Shown here: positions 11,151 through 22,600 of the stretch, piece by piece
Layout: each line of letters opens with the position of its first letter
How positions within the stretch are numbered: the stretch's first letter is position 1
Assembly: GCA_963966185.1 (NCBI GenBank)
Contig: CAWZYM010000327.1
Span: 566,001-630,000, forward strand
DNA: 64,000 nt
Direction: 5' to 3'
DNA from: Rhabditoides inermis
Lineage: Eukaryota; Nematoda; Chromadorea; Rhabditida; Rhabditidae
Program-made: the position numbers and the translations under genes
Notes under the pieces: model-generated
What the model was told of the DNA's origin: nothing
Seen by the model: the letters and a program-made list of their open reading frames with translations, nothing else
The model's database searches: none

Positions 11151-12586
11151 AGAGGGAGAGGGAGAGGGAGGGAGAGAGAGAGGGGGGAGAGAGTGAGAAA
11201 GAGACTCCCCCCTCACCATATAGAACCAGCTCTCCATGTCGTCTCGTCTATTCTGTGGCTTGGCAGCGTGCGTTGCCCGAGGCGCGTACTTGAGAGTACC
11301 AATGAACTTGTACTCGGACACCCTGGAAAGGGGCGGGGTCAGAGTGGGCGGGGCTTCTGGCGGCTCACTTTGGCTGCGAGCTGTCGTCCTTCTCGAACCG
11401 GCAGCTCATACCGAAATCCATGAGAAAGATCTGGTTGCTGAAATATTATGAGGTGTAAATAATAAAAAAAAACAATAGGGACTGACCGCAAAAGGAATCG
11501 TCCGACGACAAAGTTGTCAGGCTTGATGTCCCTAAAAGGCCGTGCAATTCGAAAATGTGCCACATGTGAGACGAATACATCTGTCAACAGTTGGCAGTAA
11601 CAATTGAATGCATAATGTTGCTTAGAAAAATCGAATATAAATTATCAAGGTGTTCATAATTCTAAATTGTTATTGCCCGCAACATGTCCTTTAAAACGCT
11701 ATTCAGAAACAAGCAACGTCCCGATTCATGTTGTACTCGAAAACCTGACAAGTATTACCTGTGAATGAATCCAATGTTGTGAAAGTTGCGGAGAGCCGAG
11801 AATGTCTGGACAGCAAGTTGGAGGACAGTGTGCAGTCTGGAAGAGAGAGAGAATAGAGAGAGTTAGAGGGAGGGAGAGAGAGAGAGGGGGAAATCTCACT
11901 GGAAGTCCCTCTTGACAATCTTCTCCTTGATGTAGTCGAGGCTCTTTCCAGTGTACGGCATGATAATGAACTTGAACAGCTCATTGTGACCCTGAAGGTT
12001 TACGGTAGGTTACAGTAACTCGGTAACCCGAATTCAAAATACAGTGCTCCATTTCCATGTACAGTATCCCTTACCTTCTCGACCATGTGCAGCAGATGCT
12101 GTGCGGCTACCGTATCCATCTCCCTCACCTGTGCAATCACATCGTACGTGAACGATTCGCGCTGTAATTTGTACATTATTGTATTTTTTATAATAATATG
12201 TACTTATGTTTCACATATAGAGGACATTCAGTGAAGTATTCGAAATTGTGATCAGTTTCAATTACCGTACCCTGAGTCTCTGCATGACTTCGTCGATGTT
12301 GTTGAACTCTGTCTTCATTGCCAGCTGGTGGTTGTCGCCCTCGCGGAACACCTGGAACACGTCAAGTGATTGGCGCAGGTTTGGTGTGGCGCGGATCGAG
12401 TGCATCACACTACACAAACCTCGTAAACGTCGCCGAACCCGCCCGCGCCCAGCAGCTTCGACACTTTGTACCTGTGTGTGACTGGCTAGGCCCCGCCCCT
12501 CGGGCTCCGCCCACTCACCTTGATCCCGGCGCCTCGATCACGATTCCGGGAGGGAGACGGGCGCGCTCCTCGTCCTGAAAAGACGG

Positions 12587-12640
<54 letters not shown>

Positions 12641-12944
12641 TGTGATGTCCCGCACCTTGGCATCCATATTGATCGTCGCGCCGAGCCACTTCTTCTCGCC
12701 AAAGTACTTATCCTGTGCAGGGTTACGGTATCTTACAGTGGGATCACGCAAAATACTGTACCGCAACGAGGACTGTGCCGGGCGGCATCTTCTTGATCTT
12801 TGGCGCGTCACAGCTGCGCTCCTCTTTCTTCTTCTTGTCTGCAATGTGAATGGTAAAAAAAAACACGAAACTAACTAAACAACGAAAAGAAAAGAAAAGG
12901 TGAAGGAGAGAAAGGAGAGCGAACCGACCTCCGCCGCCTCCCAT
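10398..12944 (-). CDS. CK1/TTBK-type protein kinase
   Basis: Sixteen exons, in transcript order: 12944-12929, 12838-12762, 12712-12656, 12574-12519, 12471-12420, 12351-12271, 12161-12075, 11991-11900, 11836-11759, 11531-11487, 11437-11369, 11322-11217, 10940-10844, 10781-10720, 10646-10560, 10445-10398. All junction phases agree and give 369 residues. Glycine loop GAGGFGDV begins at residue 77, the ATP-binding lysine is K99 in AMKTE, the catalytic loop is HRDIKPDNF (198-206), and DFG is at 221-223. The following GTLKYAPRATH takes the place of the CK1-family GT-YAS--TH signature, and no APE motif is present; both fit the casein kinase 1 superfamily. Several introns are little more than GA or CT tracts. 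It lies between the two inverted collagen copies. Substrates cannot be inferred. Confidence 0.87.
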
Positions 12945-13321
12945 CACTCGACTGACTTCTCGGAGGAATGTCCTTCCACACACATCAACACTCTGTCTAG
13001 ACTCGAGACAGTTTGCGATTGACACATAAAATTCCCAATCGCTCTTGTTTTCGTTCCTCTGCACGTTGTGATGCATGAACGTGCCCAACGAGTGTAATGT
13101 CACGTACAGTCCAGGGAATATTAAGTTCCGCCACCTTTCCGCTCGGCCGTCGCGCATTTTAAAATTGCGCGCGCGCGAAAGTTTGAACGTGAATTTATTC
13201 GCGTGCTCTCGCATGTCTATCGATTTTACCGCCTTGCACTCTGCGCTCTCTGCTCTCTCTCTGATGGCGGCTGACTGATTTGCCCACCCACTGTATGGCG
13301 ATCCTATCCAACTGTACTCAC
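12945..13321. other. Intergenic upstream of the kinase
   Basis: A gap of about 380 bp before the end of the inverted collagen block. It should hold the kinase promoter, but I see no TATA box. No other feature recognised. Confidence 0.4.
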
Positions 13322-14660
13322 GCGCCTATTGTTTGTGACTAGGGCGCGTGTAGCAAATGCAAGGGACCAAACTGAATACAATATGTTTATCGAATCGTAT
13401 GACACAGAGAAGGAAAGTGTTGTGAGGAGGTTTAGATGCGTCCGCGGAAGACGGCCTTCCTGTAAGGCTGCTCGGTTGCGGGGGCGGCGGGGGACACCTG
13501 CTGCACTCCCTGAACAGCTTCGGCTCCCGTGTGGGGAGGACAGGGGCAGTAGGCGGCGTCGGCTCCGTTCGTTCCAGCCTCTGCCGCCGCGCCCGGCTCT
13601 CCGGCCTCTCCGTCCTTTCTATCGGCTCCAGCCGGTCCCCTGGGTCCGTCCTGTCCAAGAGAACCGTCCCTTCCGGGGGCGCCATGGTTTCCGGCGGGTC
13701 CAGCAGGTCCGGGGGCTGCGGCTCCCTTCTGTCGGTTCTGTCCATCGGCTCCCTTCTCTCCAGCGACTCCGGGGGTTCCAGCGGGTCCAGCCTCTCTCTG
13801 GGCTCCGGGAGCTCCGGGCTGTCCGTCCTGTCCGGGGGCTCCGTCCTGTCCGTTTTCTCCATCGGGACCAGCAGGTCCAGCGGGTCCGTTGGGTCCGGCG
13901 GGTCCAGGTTTTCCAGCAGGGCACTTGATGCACTCATTTCCGGTGTCGTTTCCTCTGGTAGAAGGTCCCTTGTTTCCGGGTTGTCCGGCGTCTCCAGAAC
14001 CTCCAGGGACTCCATCTTCTCCCTTGGCTCCGGGAGATCCAGCGGGTCCGGGCGGGCAAGTGTTGCACCCGCAAATATCAGCAGACCTCTTCTCGCGACC
14101 GAACCGAGCATCAACCGGATTTCCGGTCATAGTCGTCTGAATCATCACAGCCCACGCGCCATTGGACAGATGCTGGACGATTGGGAATGATCATACAGTA
14201 CCACTGCGAACTACAGTACCCTGAACTCGGCGAGACCGGTCATTGAATGAGCGTAGAAGGAGTTGATGTCGTTGAAGAGGTAGCCGACAGTGGTGTTGTA
14301 GTGGCGGGGTTGTAGTCTCCAACGCTGCCTTCGTCTAGGATGGACTCCGCTGGCGACTGAAGCGAGACCGACGAGCAACTTCATTCTCTCTCTTCCGAGT
14401 GTTGATCGGACGATGTTCTCACACTGCCATCACCTTGTATAGGATGCCTAGGGGTATGTACCTTTCTCAAGGTTGAGTGTGTCTAACACTGAGACTGATC
14501 ATAGAAAATGGTCTGCTACAACTGTTTATGCCCTTTCACACATGGAACGTTTTGCAAATGGTGCGAGCTTGTGACTTTCAACAGTCACAACAAGCACGAA
14601 TCACATTTGTGGGAGACAGTTTCTTGTTCCAGCATAGCCTACGGGTCATACAGAATTGGA
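13322..14660 (-). repeat. Right copy of collagen inverted duplication
   Basis: Mirror of 8105-9386. The sequence AGGGCGCGTGTAGC with flanks at about 13342 matches the 3' flank of collagen 2, and 14460-14655 matches its upstream region. Confidence 0.85.
13432..14384 (-). CDS. Cuticle collagen 3 (open but altered; doubtful function)
   Basis: Two exons, 14384-14220 and 14172-13432, 47-bp intron, 301 residues, no stop. It keeps the YLFNDINSFY block, the FGREKR furin-like site, Cys clusters and a Gly-X-Y domain. Two oddities suggest relaxed constraint. First, where collagen 1 has the hydrophobic N-terminal segment, this gene encodes a basic stretch (HPRRRQRWRLQ); in another frame that DNA reads DEGSVGDYNPA, close to the 3' coding end of collagen 1. 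Second, three helix glycines are arginine (GAQREAG, GQNRQKG, GADRKDG), at least the first by a single G-to-A change judged against collagen 2. The TATA box is also altered. It may be a young pseudogene or a chain with altered targeting. Confidence 0.7.
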
Positions 14661-14946
14661 ACGGATGTTTATCAGTACGATTTATTTTGCACATTGAATT
14701 ATCGGCAAAAGGTGAAAAGAGGACCTATTTTTCTCGATATTTCATGTGACTTGGCGGATAGTAAGCGTTCACACCGTATTAAGGTTACGCTGTCGCGGTG
14801 TAGTTCATGCAAAAAAACTCCATTGCAAATGTTTGTGGTAGTCTAAAATTGTGTTGTGATATTAATTTTGTCAACTATATTATCGCATAGATGTGACCTA
14901 CTCCACGTGAGAAAAGCGCAATGCATTATCAGTAGTACTTGACTTG

Positions 14947-14988
<42 letters not shown>

Positions 14989-15113
14989 GCGATTGAGAGA
15001 GGGAGAAGCGTGAGATAGTGTTCAGGAAAGGGTATCGCTGTACGATATGTGTAATTAGTGAGGTCAGCGCTTCTCGTAACACGTAACATCTCTGTAATCT
15101 GAGAATGTGGTGG
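14661..15113. other. Intergenic with a GA tract
   Basis: No gene recognised. A (GA)n tract of about 30 bp lies at 14951-14985. The right end is the promoter of the ShKT gene. Confidence 0.4.
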
Positions 15114-15122
15114 GTATAAATA
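15114..15122 (+). promoter_or_regulatory. TATA box of ShKT gene
   Basis: TATAAATAA lies about 58 nt before the ATG at 15173. Confidence 0.65.
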
Positions 15123-15172
15123 AGAGTTCTCTGAATGGAAAGGAAGCACTTGCCTTCATCGCAATCTCAATT

Positions 15173-15236
15173 ATGAAGCTACTCGGATTCGTTGTTCTGA
15201 TATTGGCTCTTGTTGTTGTGGCGTCCGCAGAAGGTA

Positions 15237-15299
<63 letters not shown>

Positions 15300-15723
15300 C
15301 AGAAGCCACAACCACCGCACCCTGTACTGATCTCATGGACACGTACGGTTGCGAGCTGCTCCGAAATATGTGCACCTCACCGGTGAGAGAAATATGAAAA
15401 CGTAATCGGCATAGTAGTTGCGTGACTGTGATTCTGAAAGGAAACTTTTTTTAATACATGATCCACCTAGTCTAGAAAAGGGTGCTTGGATTACGAAGAC
15501 GAGGGAAGTTGAGTTAGGTGGCGTCGGAAATCTAAATAGAGATAAAGTTTTATTTTCTTCATCTTAACATTACAGCTTTTCTCACTGATATCACATAGTG
15601 CCAATATATACCGTGTACAGTATGAAGTGCATACTGAAGTTTTCATTTCAGCAGTACCGGAACATTATGAGGCTGCAGTGTGCGAAGACGTGCGGCTACT
15701 GCTCCGACACACTGGCGCACTGA
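15173..15723 (+). CDS. Secreted single-domain ShKT (SXC) peptide
   Basis: Three exons: 15173-15233, 15303-15382, 15652-15723, giving 70 residues. Residues 1-19 are a clear signal peptide (LLGFVVLILALVVVASA). The rest is one six-cysteine ShKT domain with cysteines at 28, 37, 44, 57, 61 and 64, ending in the characteristic C-x3-C-x2-C arrangement with TCGYC. Such domains are abundant in nematode secreted proteins and surface coats; some relatives elsewhere are channel blockers, but the fold alone does not predict toxicity. The critical Lys-Tyr dyad cannot be judged with confidence. Intron 1 (69 bp) is almost entirely a (GA)n tract between GTAAGGATA and TTTTCAG. Confidence 0.88.
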
Positions 15724-16060
15724 CTTCTGTCTGTGAACAGACCGGGATTCTACCACTTTTAAAATGTTTTTGTACATAAAGTGTTTGTGTGTCTGAAATA
15801 TGTTTTGATTTTTTTTATTTATTTTACGAATGACTTGTACATATAAATTAAATGCAAAGTGTGAAAAGTAGAGTGTTTCAAAGAGCAAAACAAGTGAACT
15901 GCTCCGCCAACTGCTCCTTCGTGTTTGATAGTGCACTGCTCCAACCTTGTCGTACACAACAAGATGCACAAATCTCACGTTTTCACTCCGTGCGCCCAAT
16001 TTTGTTTGTTTACTTTATTTTCTTTATTTTTCGTACTGTTATGTTGTTATTTTTTATTTA
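15724..16060. other. 3' flank of ShKT gene / 5' flank of MRPS22
   Basis: AT-rich, without a recognised gene. The last bases before 16061 (TTTTTTATTTAG) look like a splice acceptor with no coding exon upstream, fitting spliced-leader addition just before the MRPS22 ATG. Confidence 0.5.
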
Positions 16061-16065
16061 GAACT

Positions 16066-19000
16066 ATGAACAAGTTGTCCGGCTTTGGTCGGCTGCTGCT
16101 TGTGAGGTCTCGTGTGCAGAACAACGCCAGCTATTCCGCATGGATCAACCATGCCAGGTTAGCAGTTTTGAAATGTTTATCGTTTTCATTGTTAATTTGA
16201 TTGTTTCAGGACTGAAGGCGAGAGCAAGCCGGTTGATGTAGAGAAGCTGTTCATTCAGCCCGAGGTGCAGGACCTTCTCCAACAGCTCACTGGCATGGAC
16301 CTCGAGGGAAAGGTGAGTCCTTACATCTTCATATTTCTCCTTTCTTTCTCCATATTTTCTTTTTCTCGTTTTCAATTCCAGTTTCACATTATGTCATCAT
16401 TACATCATCCAAACTGTAGGTGTTCCGCCCGCGTCGTACTGGAATCCAGCAGCGCAGTCACTACGCGCTCATGACTGACGAGCGCCTCGAGAAGGTTTGG
16501 CCATCTTCGTTTACCCTAGTTTCATTGCGTTTGTTGTAGACGATCGAGCGGATGAGGGAGGAGGCGGTGCGCTTCCTGCAGCCCGTTCCCGTCAAGGAGC
16601 CCCGGCCCGACACTGTAGAGGTCGGCTATTATTTCTACGTTTTTCATCTTTTTTGGCTTTGTCTATATAACAAGTTTTAATTCAGATCCTCGCACGCGAC
16701 GCCGAGATCAGCGGGTTCGACACGTCCAAGTTCGTCTTCACCGACATCACCTTCGACGCCACCAACCAGGTGAGACATTGACTGTCGTGACGTCATCATC
16801 ACGTCATGATTCATTCAATAATGTTGTAGGACCGTACGGTGGTGGTGCGCGAGGTGGACGGGAGTCTGCGGACGGCGACGCCGGAGGAGCACGACCGCAT
16901 GAACCGCGTCTACTACGAGCAGCCCAACCGACCCGTCAACGCCCCTCCTCTCTTCGCCGATCCCGACCTCAAGGTATGTGTGTATGGTTGTTATTATGAT
17001 CGCTAATTTGGCACCATCGAAAGCGTAGCATTTCCGATTATTCTGTTCCCACAAAATTTTATTTATGTGGTGCGTATTTTTCACGAGTTGTTATCATTAT
17101 CAAATGTGGTCAAGCAACAACTGTAGCTATAGAGCTTTGTCAATAATTAGTATGCAGGTTGATGGGACGAAACGGGACACTGTTTTTAGTATTTACGTGG
17201 TTACAAGTTACAAGTGGTAGCGCTCAGTCTCTTCGAAACTCCCTTCGACACTGACTTCGATACACGACCAAACCATGTGTTCCGAAGGCGTTTTGAAGGG
17301 GCTATTTCGAAAAGACTGACCACACCTTTACCGATTGTCTTACGTGTTCTCTCTTTCTGATTATTACTCTCTTCATTGTCTACTTCCTTGTTCAGAACGC
17401 ACTGGACCGCGACGAGCACGAGTTCGTGCTCGACTGGGCCTGCTGGTACTACGAGCCCGACGATCCCGCCTTCATCAAGGTATTGTTATTGTTAATTTTT
17501 TAAAACAAGATCCTATTGTTGTCGCTGCTGTTCAGTTTTCCTGTATAATATTGTGTGAAACTGAGTTTGACCAGGTTAAAGGGTCGAGTCGGTCTAATTC
17601 TTTGAAAACGCGCTGATTGCTAGCTGTCGCACACGGTGTTCGAGCGGATCGCCTCGTCGGGCAAGTGGCACGTGCTGCACTCGACCCGCCACTTTGCGCA
17701 GCTCTGCTTCTACTTTGCCCTCAACGGAAACACCCCGCCCCTCCTCAACTACCTCGGCGGACAGGGACGGTCAGTTGTTTTTCTATTTTATGGGGTCGGG
17801 TCGTTAAGTGATTCTACTTGTAAGCCTGTCTGCAGGTTTAATGGCCAAAACAAGATTCCGTTGTGTATCTAGCTATTTGTTCTTTCTGATCCCCCCCCCT
17901 CCGTAAATCCTCATTGTTTTTATATGAATATGATGTTGGTAAGTTTTTTCATAAATGTGTATTTCAGTGTGGCGGACGCGGCCCGTCTGATCCGTCTGCA
18001 GAAGCTGCTCCATCCCGACTGGCGAGTCGCCGTCGGATCCGGAGACTCGAACGAGGCAAGTCGCAAGTCACTGCCAGACTATTTTTAAACAGCTTTTGTT
18101 ATAGACATTTTTTTTTGCTTGTGAATGACTGTCGTACTTCGGCACGGAGTGATTACCGCATGTTGCTGGTATTAGTTAAAGACAATGGGTGAAACGTATT
18201 TTTCGTCGTTCGATAATTGTCTATTGTTCTATGGTTCTGTGTAGTGATGGTATATGAGCAATGAAACATCATAATTATAAACTTGCACTTTTCCTGGGAT
18301 TGAAATGTTAGATATGTAGATGTGTATATTCGGAAAGACTGAAACCTATTGTTCGTTTTGCAGAAGATTGTGTCGGACTTTGTGTCGCAGAACGCGCGTT
18401 GCCGCGATCAGCTTAAGAATCTCACCCACTTCCTCCAGACTGGAGAGACGAAAAAGCAGGTGAGAGGGGGGGGGGGTAATATAGTGTATATGCCAAATAT
18501 GGCATAGTCGTTGTCCCATGGCCGTATTGGGCTGGACCCTGGGCTATTCGGTATCCATAGCGCTGTCCAATTTGGATAGAGCGACTTTGTCGTCGACGTG
18601 GATTTCTTCTTTTCCAGAATGATGCGAAGCGCGCGGAGGAGAAGGAGCGCAAGAGGCGCGCCGAGGCTGTGCGGATGGCGGAGAAGGTACGTGTATGAGT
18701 TACTTTATTTTGAATTTGGTCAATTGGCGTTGAACATTGGGCTTCATCATCACTCTATTATATTGATGTACCTACAACCTACTATAGTATCTACCGTATA
18801 TGGTATTCCTGATTCCTTGGCAGGCCCGTGTGAACGCCGGCAACGTGTCGTCGTCGCGCGGCCCGCTGGGAGAGATGAGCGGAGAGTACGCGGTCAAGGT
18901 GTGTTTGTGCTTTGTGTTTTGTGTTCTGATCTCGTGATCAGTGTTTTTGTTGTTTGAGGTTTTATGTGTCACAAAGTTGTGTAGTTTATTGTGGGTTGAT

Positions 19001-19139
19001 TGATTCAATGTTTACGCATTTCACTACCATACAGAAGCGTATTTATTTATTAATGATTATGTTTCGTGTAGGTGCTGAAGGGTGACGCTGCTGAGGCGGC
19101 CGAGGAGTCTGACAGGATGGAGAAGGTGAGAGAGGGGAA

Positions 19140-19185
<46 letters not shown>

Positions 19186-19289
19186 CCTTAAACATCTTGC
19201 TTCAGAACCAGAACCATCAGAAGGGCCAGCAGGGTCGCCGCCGGTTCAACAACAGGAGGAGAGATGACAAGAACAAAAAGGACGAGTAG
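16066..19289 (+). CDS. MRPS22: Mitochondrial small ribosomal subunit protein mS22
   Basis: Fourteen exons: 16066-16157, 16210-16312, 16420-16494, 16540-16620, 16686-16769, 16830-16973, 17396-17479, 17624-17769, 17968-18055, 18364-18459, 18618-18686, 18824-18898, 19072-19125, 19206-19289; 424 residues. Recognised from the conserved MRPS22 core: PEVQDLLQQLTGMDL, YALMTDERL, FVFTDITF, VVVREVDGSLRTATPEE and HEFVLDWACWYYEPDDPAFI. It is a component of the mitochondrial small ribosomal subunit. The N-terminus is short and basic, compatible with mitochondrial import. The C-terminal ~110 residues are charged, Lys/Arg/Glu-rich and end in an RRRFNNRRRDDKNKKDE tail, which appears longer than in human. Intron 9 uses a GC donor (GAG|GCAAGT). 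ALG9 begins about 370 bp downstream on the same strand. Confidence 0.9.
17225..17319. mobile_element. Short MITE-like inverted repeat in MRPS22 intron 6
   Basis: CAGTCTCTTCGAAAC at the left is mirrored by TTTCGAAAAGACTG at the right, 95 bp apart. A related unit lies at 28890-28947. The surrounding sequence occurs without this insert at 55455-55573, so that site may be an empty-site relative. Confidence 0.55.
17812..17882 (+). repeat. Dispersed intronic repeat (pair with 48650-48724)
   Basis: About 70 bp around TTGTAAGCCTGTCTGCAGGTT and GATTCCGTTGTGTA are shared by MRPS22 intron 8 and EMC10 intron 4. No element class assigned. Confidence 0.65.
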
Positions 19290-19658
19290 GGTGTGGTATA
19301 GTATTCTATGCCTTTTATGTAGAATGATGTACTGATATAGAGTGTAGGTTCTGTGTAGTTGTGTGTAGCCTAGCGTCATGTTTCTGTTGTTATCTGAATG
19401 AGATCATAAGAATGTTTTTGCTCATTCGTCTGTTTCCCCTTGAATTTGATTGTTTTGTTTTTGATCTGTGTCACCCAGAGTTATCATTAGTTAGCATAAA
19501 TTTGTTATAAAATGCGATTGAATGTGTCGTCCGGGTCTAATCGTTTGCGACGATCTCGAACGAGAGTATCTATCCATGTGTTGGTGTGATTTCTTTGTGC
19601 TTACTGTAGTTGTGCGAATACTGTATGTGTGTTGTTTGCAGTAGTAGTGGGTGTGGCG
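19290..19658 (+). other. Intercistronic region MRPS22-ALG9
   Basis: 369 bp of 3' UTR and spacer. GTTGTTTGCAG at about 19630-19640 is a good acceptor with no upstream coding exon, 18 bp before the ALG9 ATG. This would suit spliced-leader addition to a downstream operon gene, but a non-coding first exon is equally possible. Confidence 0.45.
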
Positions 19659-22600
19659 ATGGCGCGGCAGCATTTGTCGCTGCTCAAGCGGAGTGGCAAC
19701 CGCGCTCCTATTGGAGGCGACAGGGGTCAGGCCGGAGGAGGGGGAGAGAAGAGGTGAGGTTCAATTTTATATTACGTTAGTTTGATGTTGTATGTTTTCT
19801 GACAACAAAGTTGGGTTTTCCTTCTATACAATACGTATCAGGGCACATTGCTTAAATTGGCGGATGTAGGTAATGTTAATATAAGTTGATTAGTTGAGCC
19901 TATTCCCTTCTAGCTACATATGTCTGGTTGTGTTGCAGGCAGCGTAAGGAGAAGGAGCAGCACCAGCGAGCGGTGGCCGACCAGGGAGAGGCGGCGCCAC
20001 TGGAGGGGAAGATGTACGTGGCAGAGTCGAGCCACGACTACGACTGGATACCCGACCCAAGCGCCACCATCAAGGTGGGCAGCACCAGTCTATGGTTATG
20101 GTGGTGGTGCCAGCACCAGTCTACTATTGGTGGCTGTGGCGAATGGTACTCGGTTCAGGTGCTCACATCGTTCCGCATGTCTGCCGCGCTCTGGTCGAAC
20201 ATCTCTGACTGTGATGAGGTACGGTAGGAGATGGGACGGGTACTGTAGAATAAATTAGGCGAACCAACGATGGACAAGTTAGTGTAGGGGGAGCACTAGT
20301 ACTGTACTGTGAATGCGTAGTGTTGTGTGTCTGTAGGTGTACAACTACTGGGAGCCGCTGCACCTGCTGCTCTATGGGGACGGCTTCCAGACGTGGGAGT
20401 ACTCTCCGCTCTACGCGATTCGGTGAGTGAACGGGAAGGTACTTATACTGAACTGGCGATTCGGCAAGGGTTTTTATATCATATCTCTTTATATCATATA
20501 TCATAACTATCTGTGATGTGAAGCGCATTTTATTGAGCACAGTGTTCGTGCTTTAGTGTGTGATGTGAAACTTATTATGACTGAATAATTGAAGTTCTGA
20601 TACGTGTAGCAATGCACGTGTTGATGTTGTGTTGCAGGTCGTTAGCAGGAATTTGGTATTAGGGTAGTAGGTAAAGGTTTCTTTCAATCGTATTACGGAC
20701 AAACTGGTTCTGCTAAAACTTCTTTTGAAACACGGGAAGAAATACAATTGGTTTAGTCATGTTGTGTGTGTTTTAGTGTGTGGGGTGAAACTTATTTTGA
20801 CTGAAAAACTGAAGATATTTCTGATAACTTATGTTGTGTTGCAGGTCGTACCTGTACATCTGGCTGCACTATGTGCCGGCGAACGCTTTTCGATGGCTTC
20901 TGCCGTCGAGTAAGGTGGGGAGGGAGAGAGAGAGAAAGAGAGATATTATCGTTGTCTAGCATTTTCGTGTCAACCGAAACAAGTTATCTCATCATTAAAC
21001 TGCATACCATATGGTTTTACATGTGAAATGGTGTGGTTCTGTATATTTGTTCTATATACTGGTTTTCAGGTGACTGTGTTTGTGATCATGCGCAGTGTGA
21101 TCTGCATGCTGAGCATCTACGCAGAGTTCAGCCTCTTCAAGGTGTGCAGGGTGTTTCCATTGAGACGAAGTATAGGAGGCATGCTCTGTGTGATTTAGCA
21201 ATGTCGTCCACCCATTGTTTAGTAGTATATTTTTAAATGTATAAGTAGCTCTTATTGTGACTATAATTTGTTTATTCATCTAATTGTTTGAATGCAACGT
21301 GGAAGTTATTAATGCAAGTGTTTGGGCATACATGTATTCATTGAAACGTATGTTGAGTAGAATGGAAATACTCTATTCTGTTGAGGCGATCTGCTGCCGT
21401 CTGTCCAACTCGATCGGCCGTCTGTACCTGGTGTTCACGATGCTGTCGACGGGCATGTTCGTCGCCTGCGCCGCATTCCTGCCCAGCACGTTCAGCATGA
21501 CACTACACACTCTGGCGGTGGCCGCGTATCTCAGGGAGCAGTGGTGAGGGGAGAGAGGGAGGGATAAACAGACAGAGAGGGATTATAGAGAAGAAAGCGA
21601 GAGAGGAGAGGAGAGGAAGGGGGAGGGAGAGAAGGGAGGGGAGAGAGAGAGAGGATGAAAGGAAGAGAGAGAGAGGGAGAGAGAGATCCCCCGTTGGCAG
21701 GCTGACGGCCATCCTGTGCACTGCCGTGTCTGCCCTGGTTGGCTGGCCGTTTGCCGCGCTCCTCGGTCTGCCCATCGCCATTGAGATGCTGCTGCTCAGG
21801 GGACGGGTCAGTGGTTCGGTTTGAACGAAATGACTCATTATTGCACTGTGGGTTGTTTCTGTAGTTTACGACGGGTGAGTGGTTCGGTTTGACAGAATCT
21901 GACATTTTATTACGCTTTCATATTATTTGGCTTCCTTAGTGGCACGATGAAACACAATTGTTCTGTTTATGTGGTTATGCGGATACTTCTCAATCAAAAA
22001 TCGGATATTGTTGATCTTGTTGAGAAGCAACGCGATAAGTTTACTGCTTGACATGAAGCGTATTTTCGTAGTTTCTCAATTTGGACGATTCCGTGACTTT
22101 TTCAAATCCTCGACTTCTTACTATATCCTCAGAACCTCAGATGTTTCGTACCTACAAATAAACGAACGTTAACATTTTGTTTTTCAGGCGCTCGGCGGCA
22201 AGTTTGTGTTCTACTCGCTGCTGTCTGGCTTGTGCACCGTGGGCTCCCTCTACTCTGTCGACTCGTACTACTACGGGAAGACGGTGCTGGTGAGTGGTCG
22301 GGGGATGAGGTGGATCAGTAGGTCAAGTGAACTGTCAGGGGTAATCACGCATCTCTAGAACAAATTTCGATATGCGATAGACAGGAGAACAGGAGAGCAT
22401 TTCACGTGTGAAGCATCCGTGTGATGTATGATGTAATTAATTTAATTATAATGAGTGGAAGAGAAAGTGAGTTAGGTTCTATTGAATATAGTTCTACTCT
22501 ATTCAATTGAAGTGATAGTTGATGGTATCTTACGTATTGGAATTGAAAACATATTTTCGCCACATCTCACTTGCAGGCTCCGCTGAACATTGTGCTTTAC

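Noticed and set aside
10803..11321. Ser/Leu-rich or Arg/Glu-rich 'proteins' over GA/CT tracts (also 36762-37355, 50711-51208, 61809-62435)
   Set aside because: They are translations of microsatellites inside introns.
20641..20660. Alternative start of ALG9 exon 5 at the first TTGCAGGTCG
   Set aside because: The sequence after it stops quickly in frame and does not match the conserved RSYLYIWLHY segment found at 20845.
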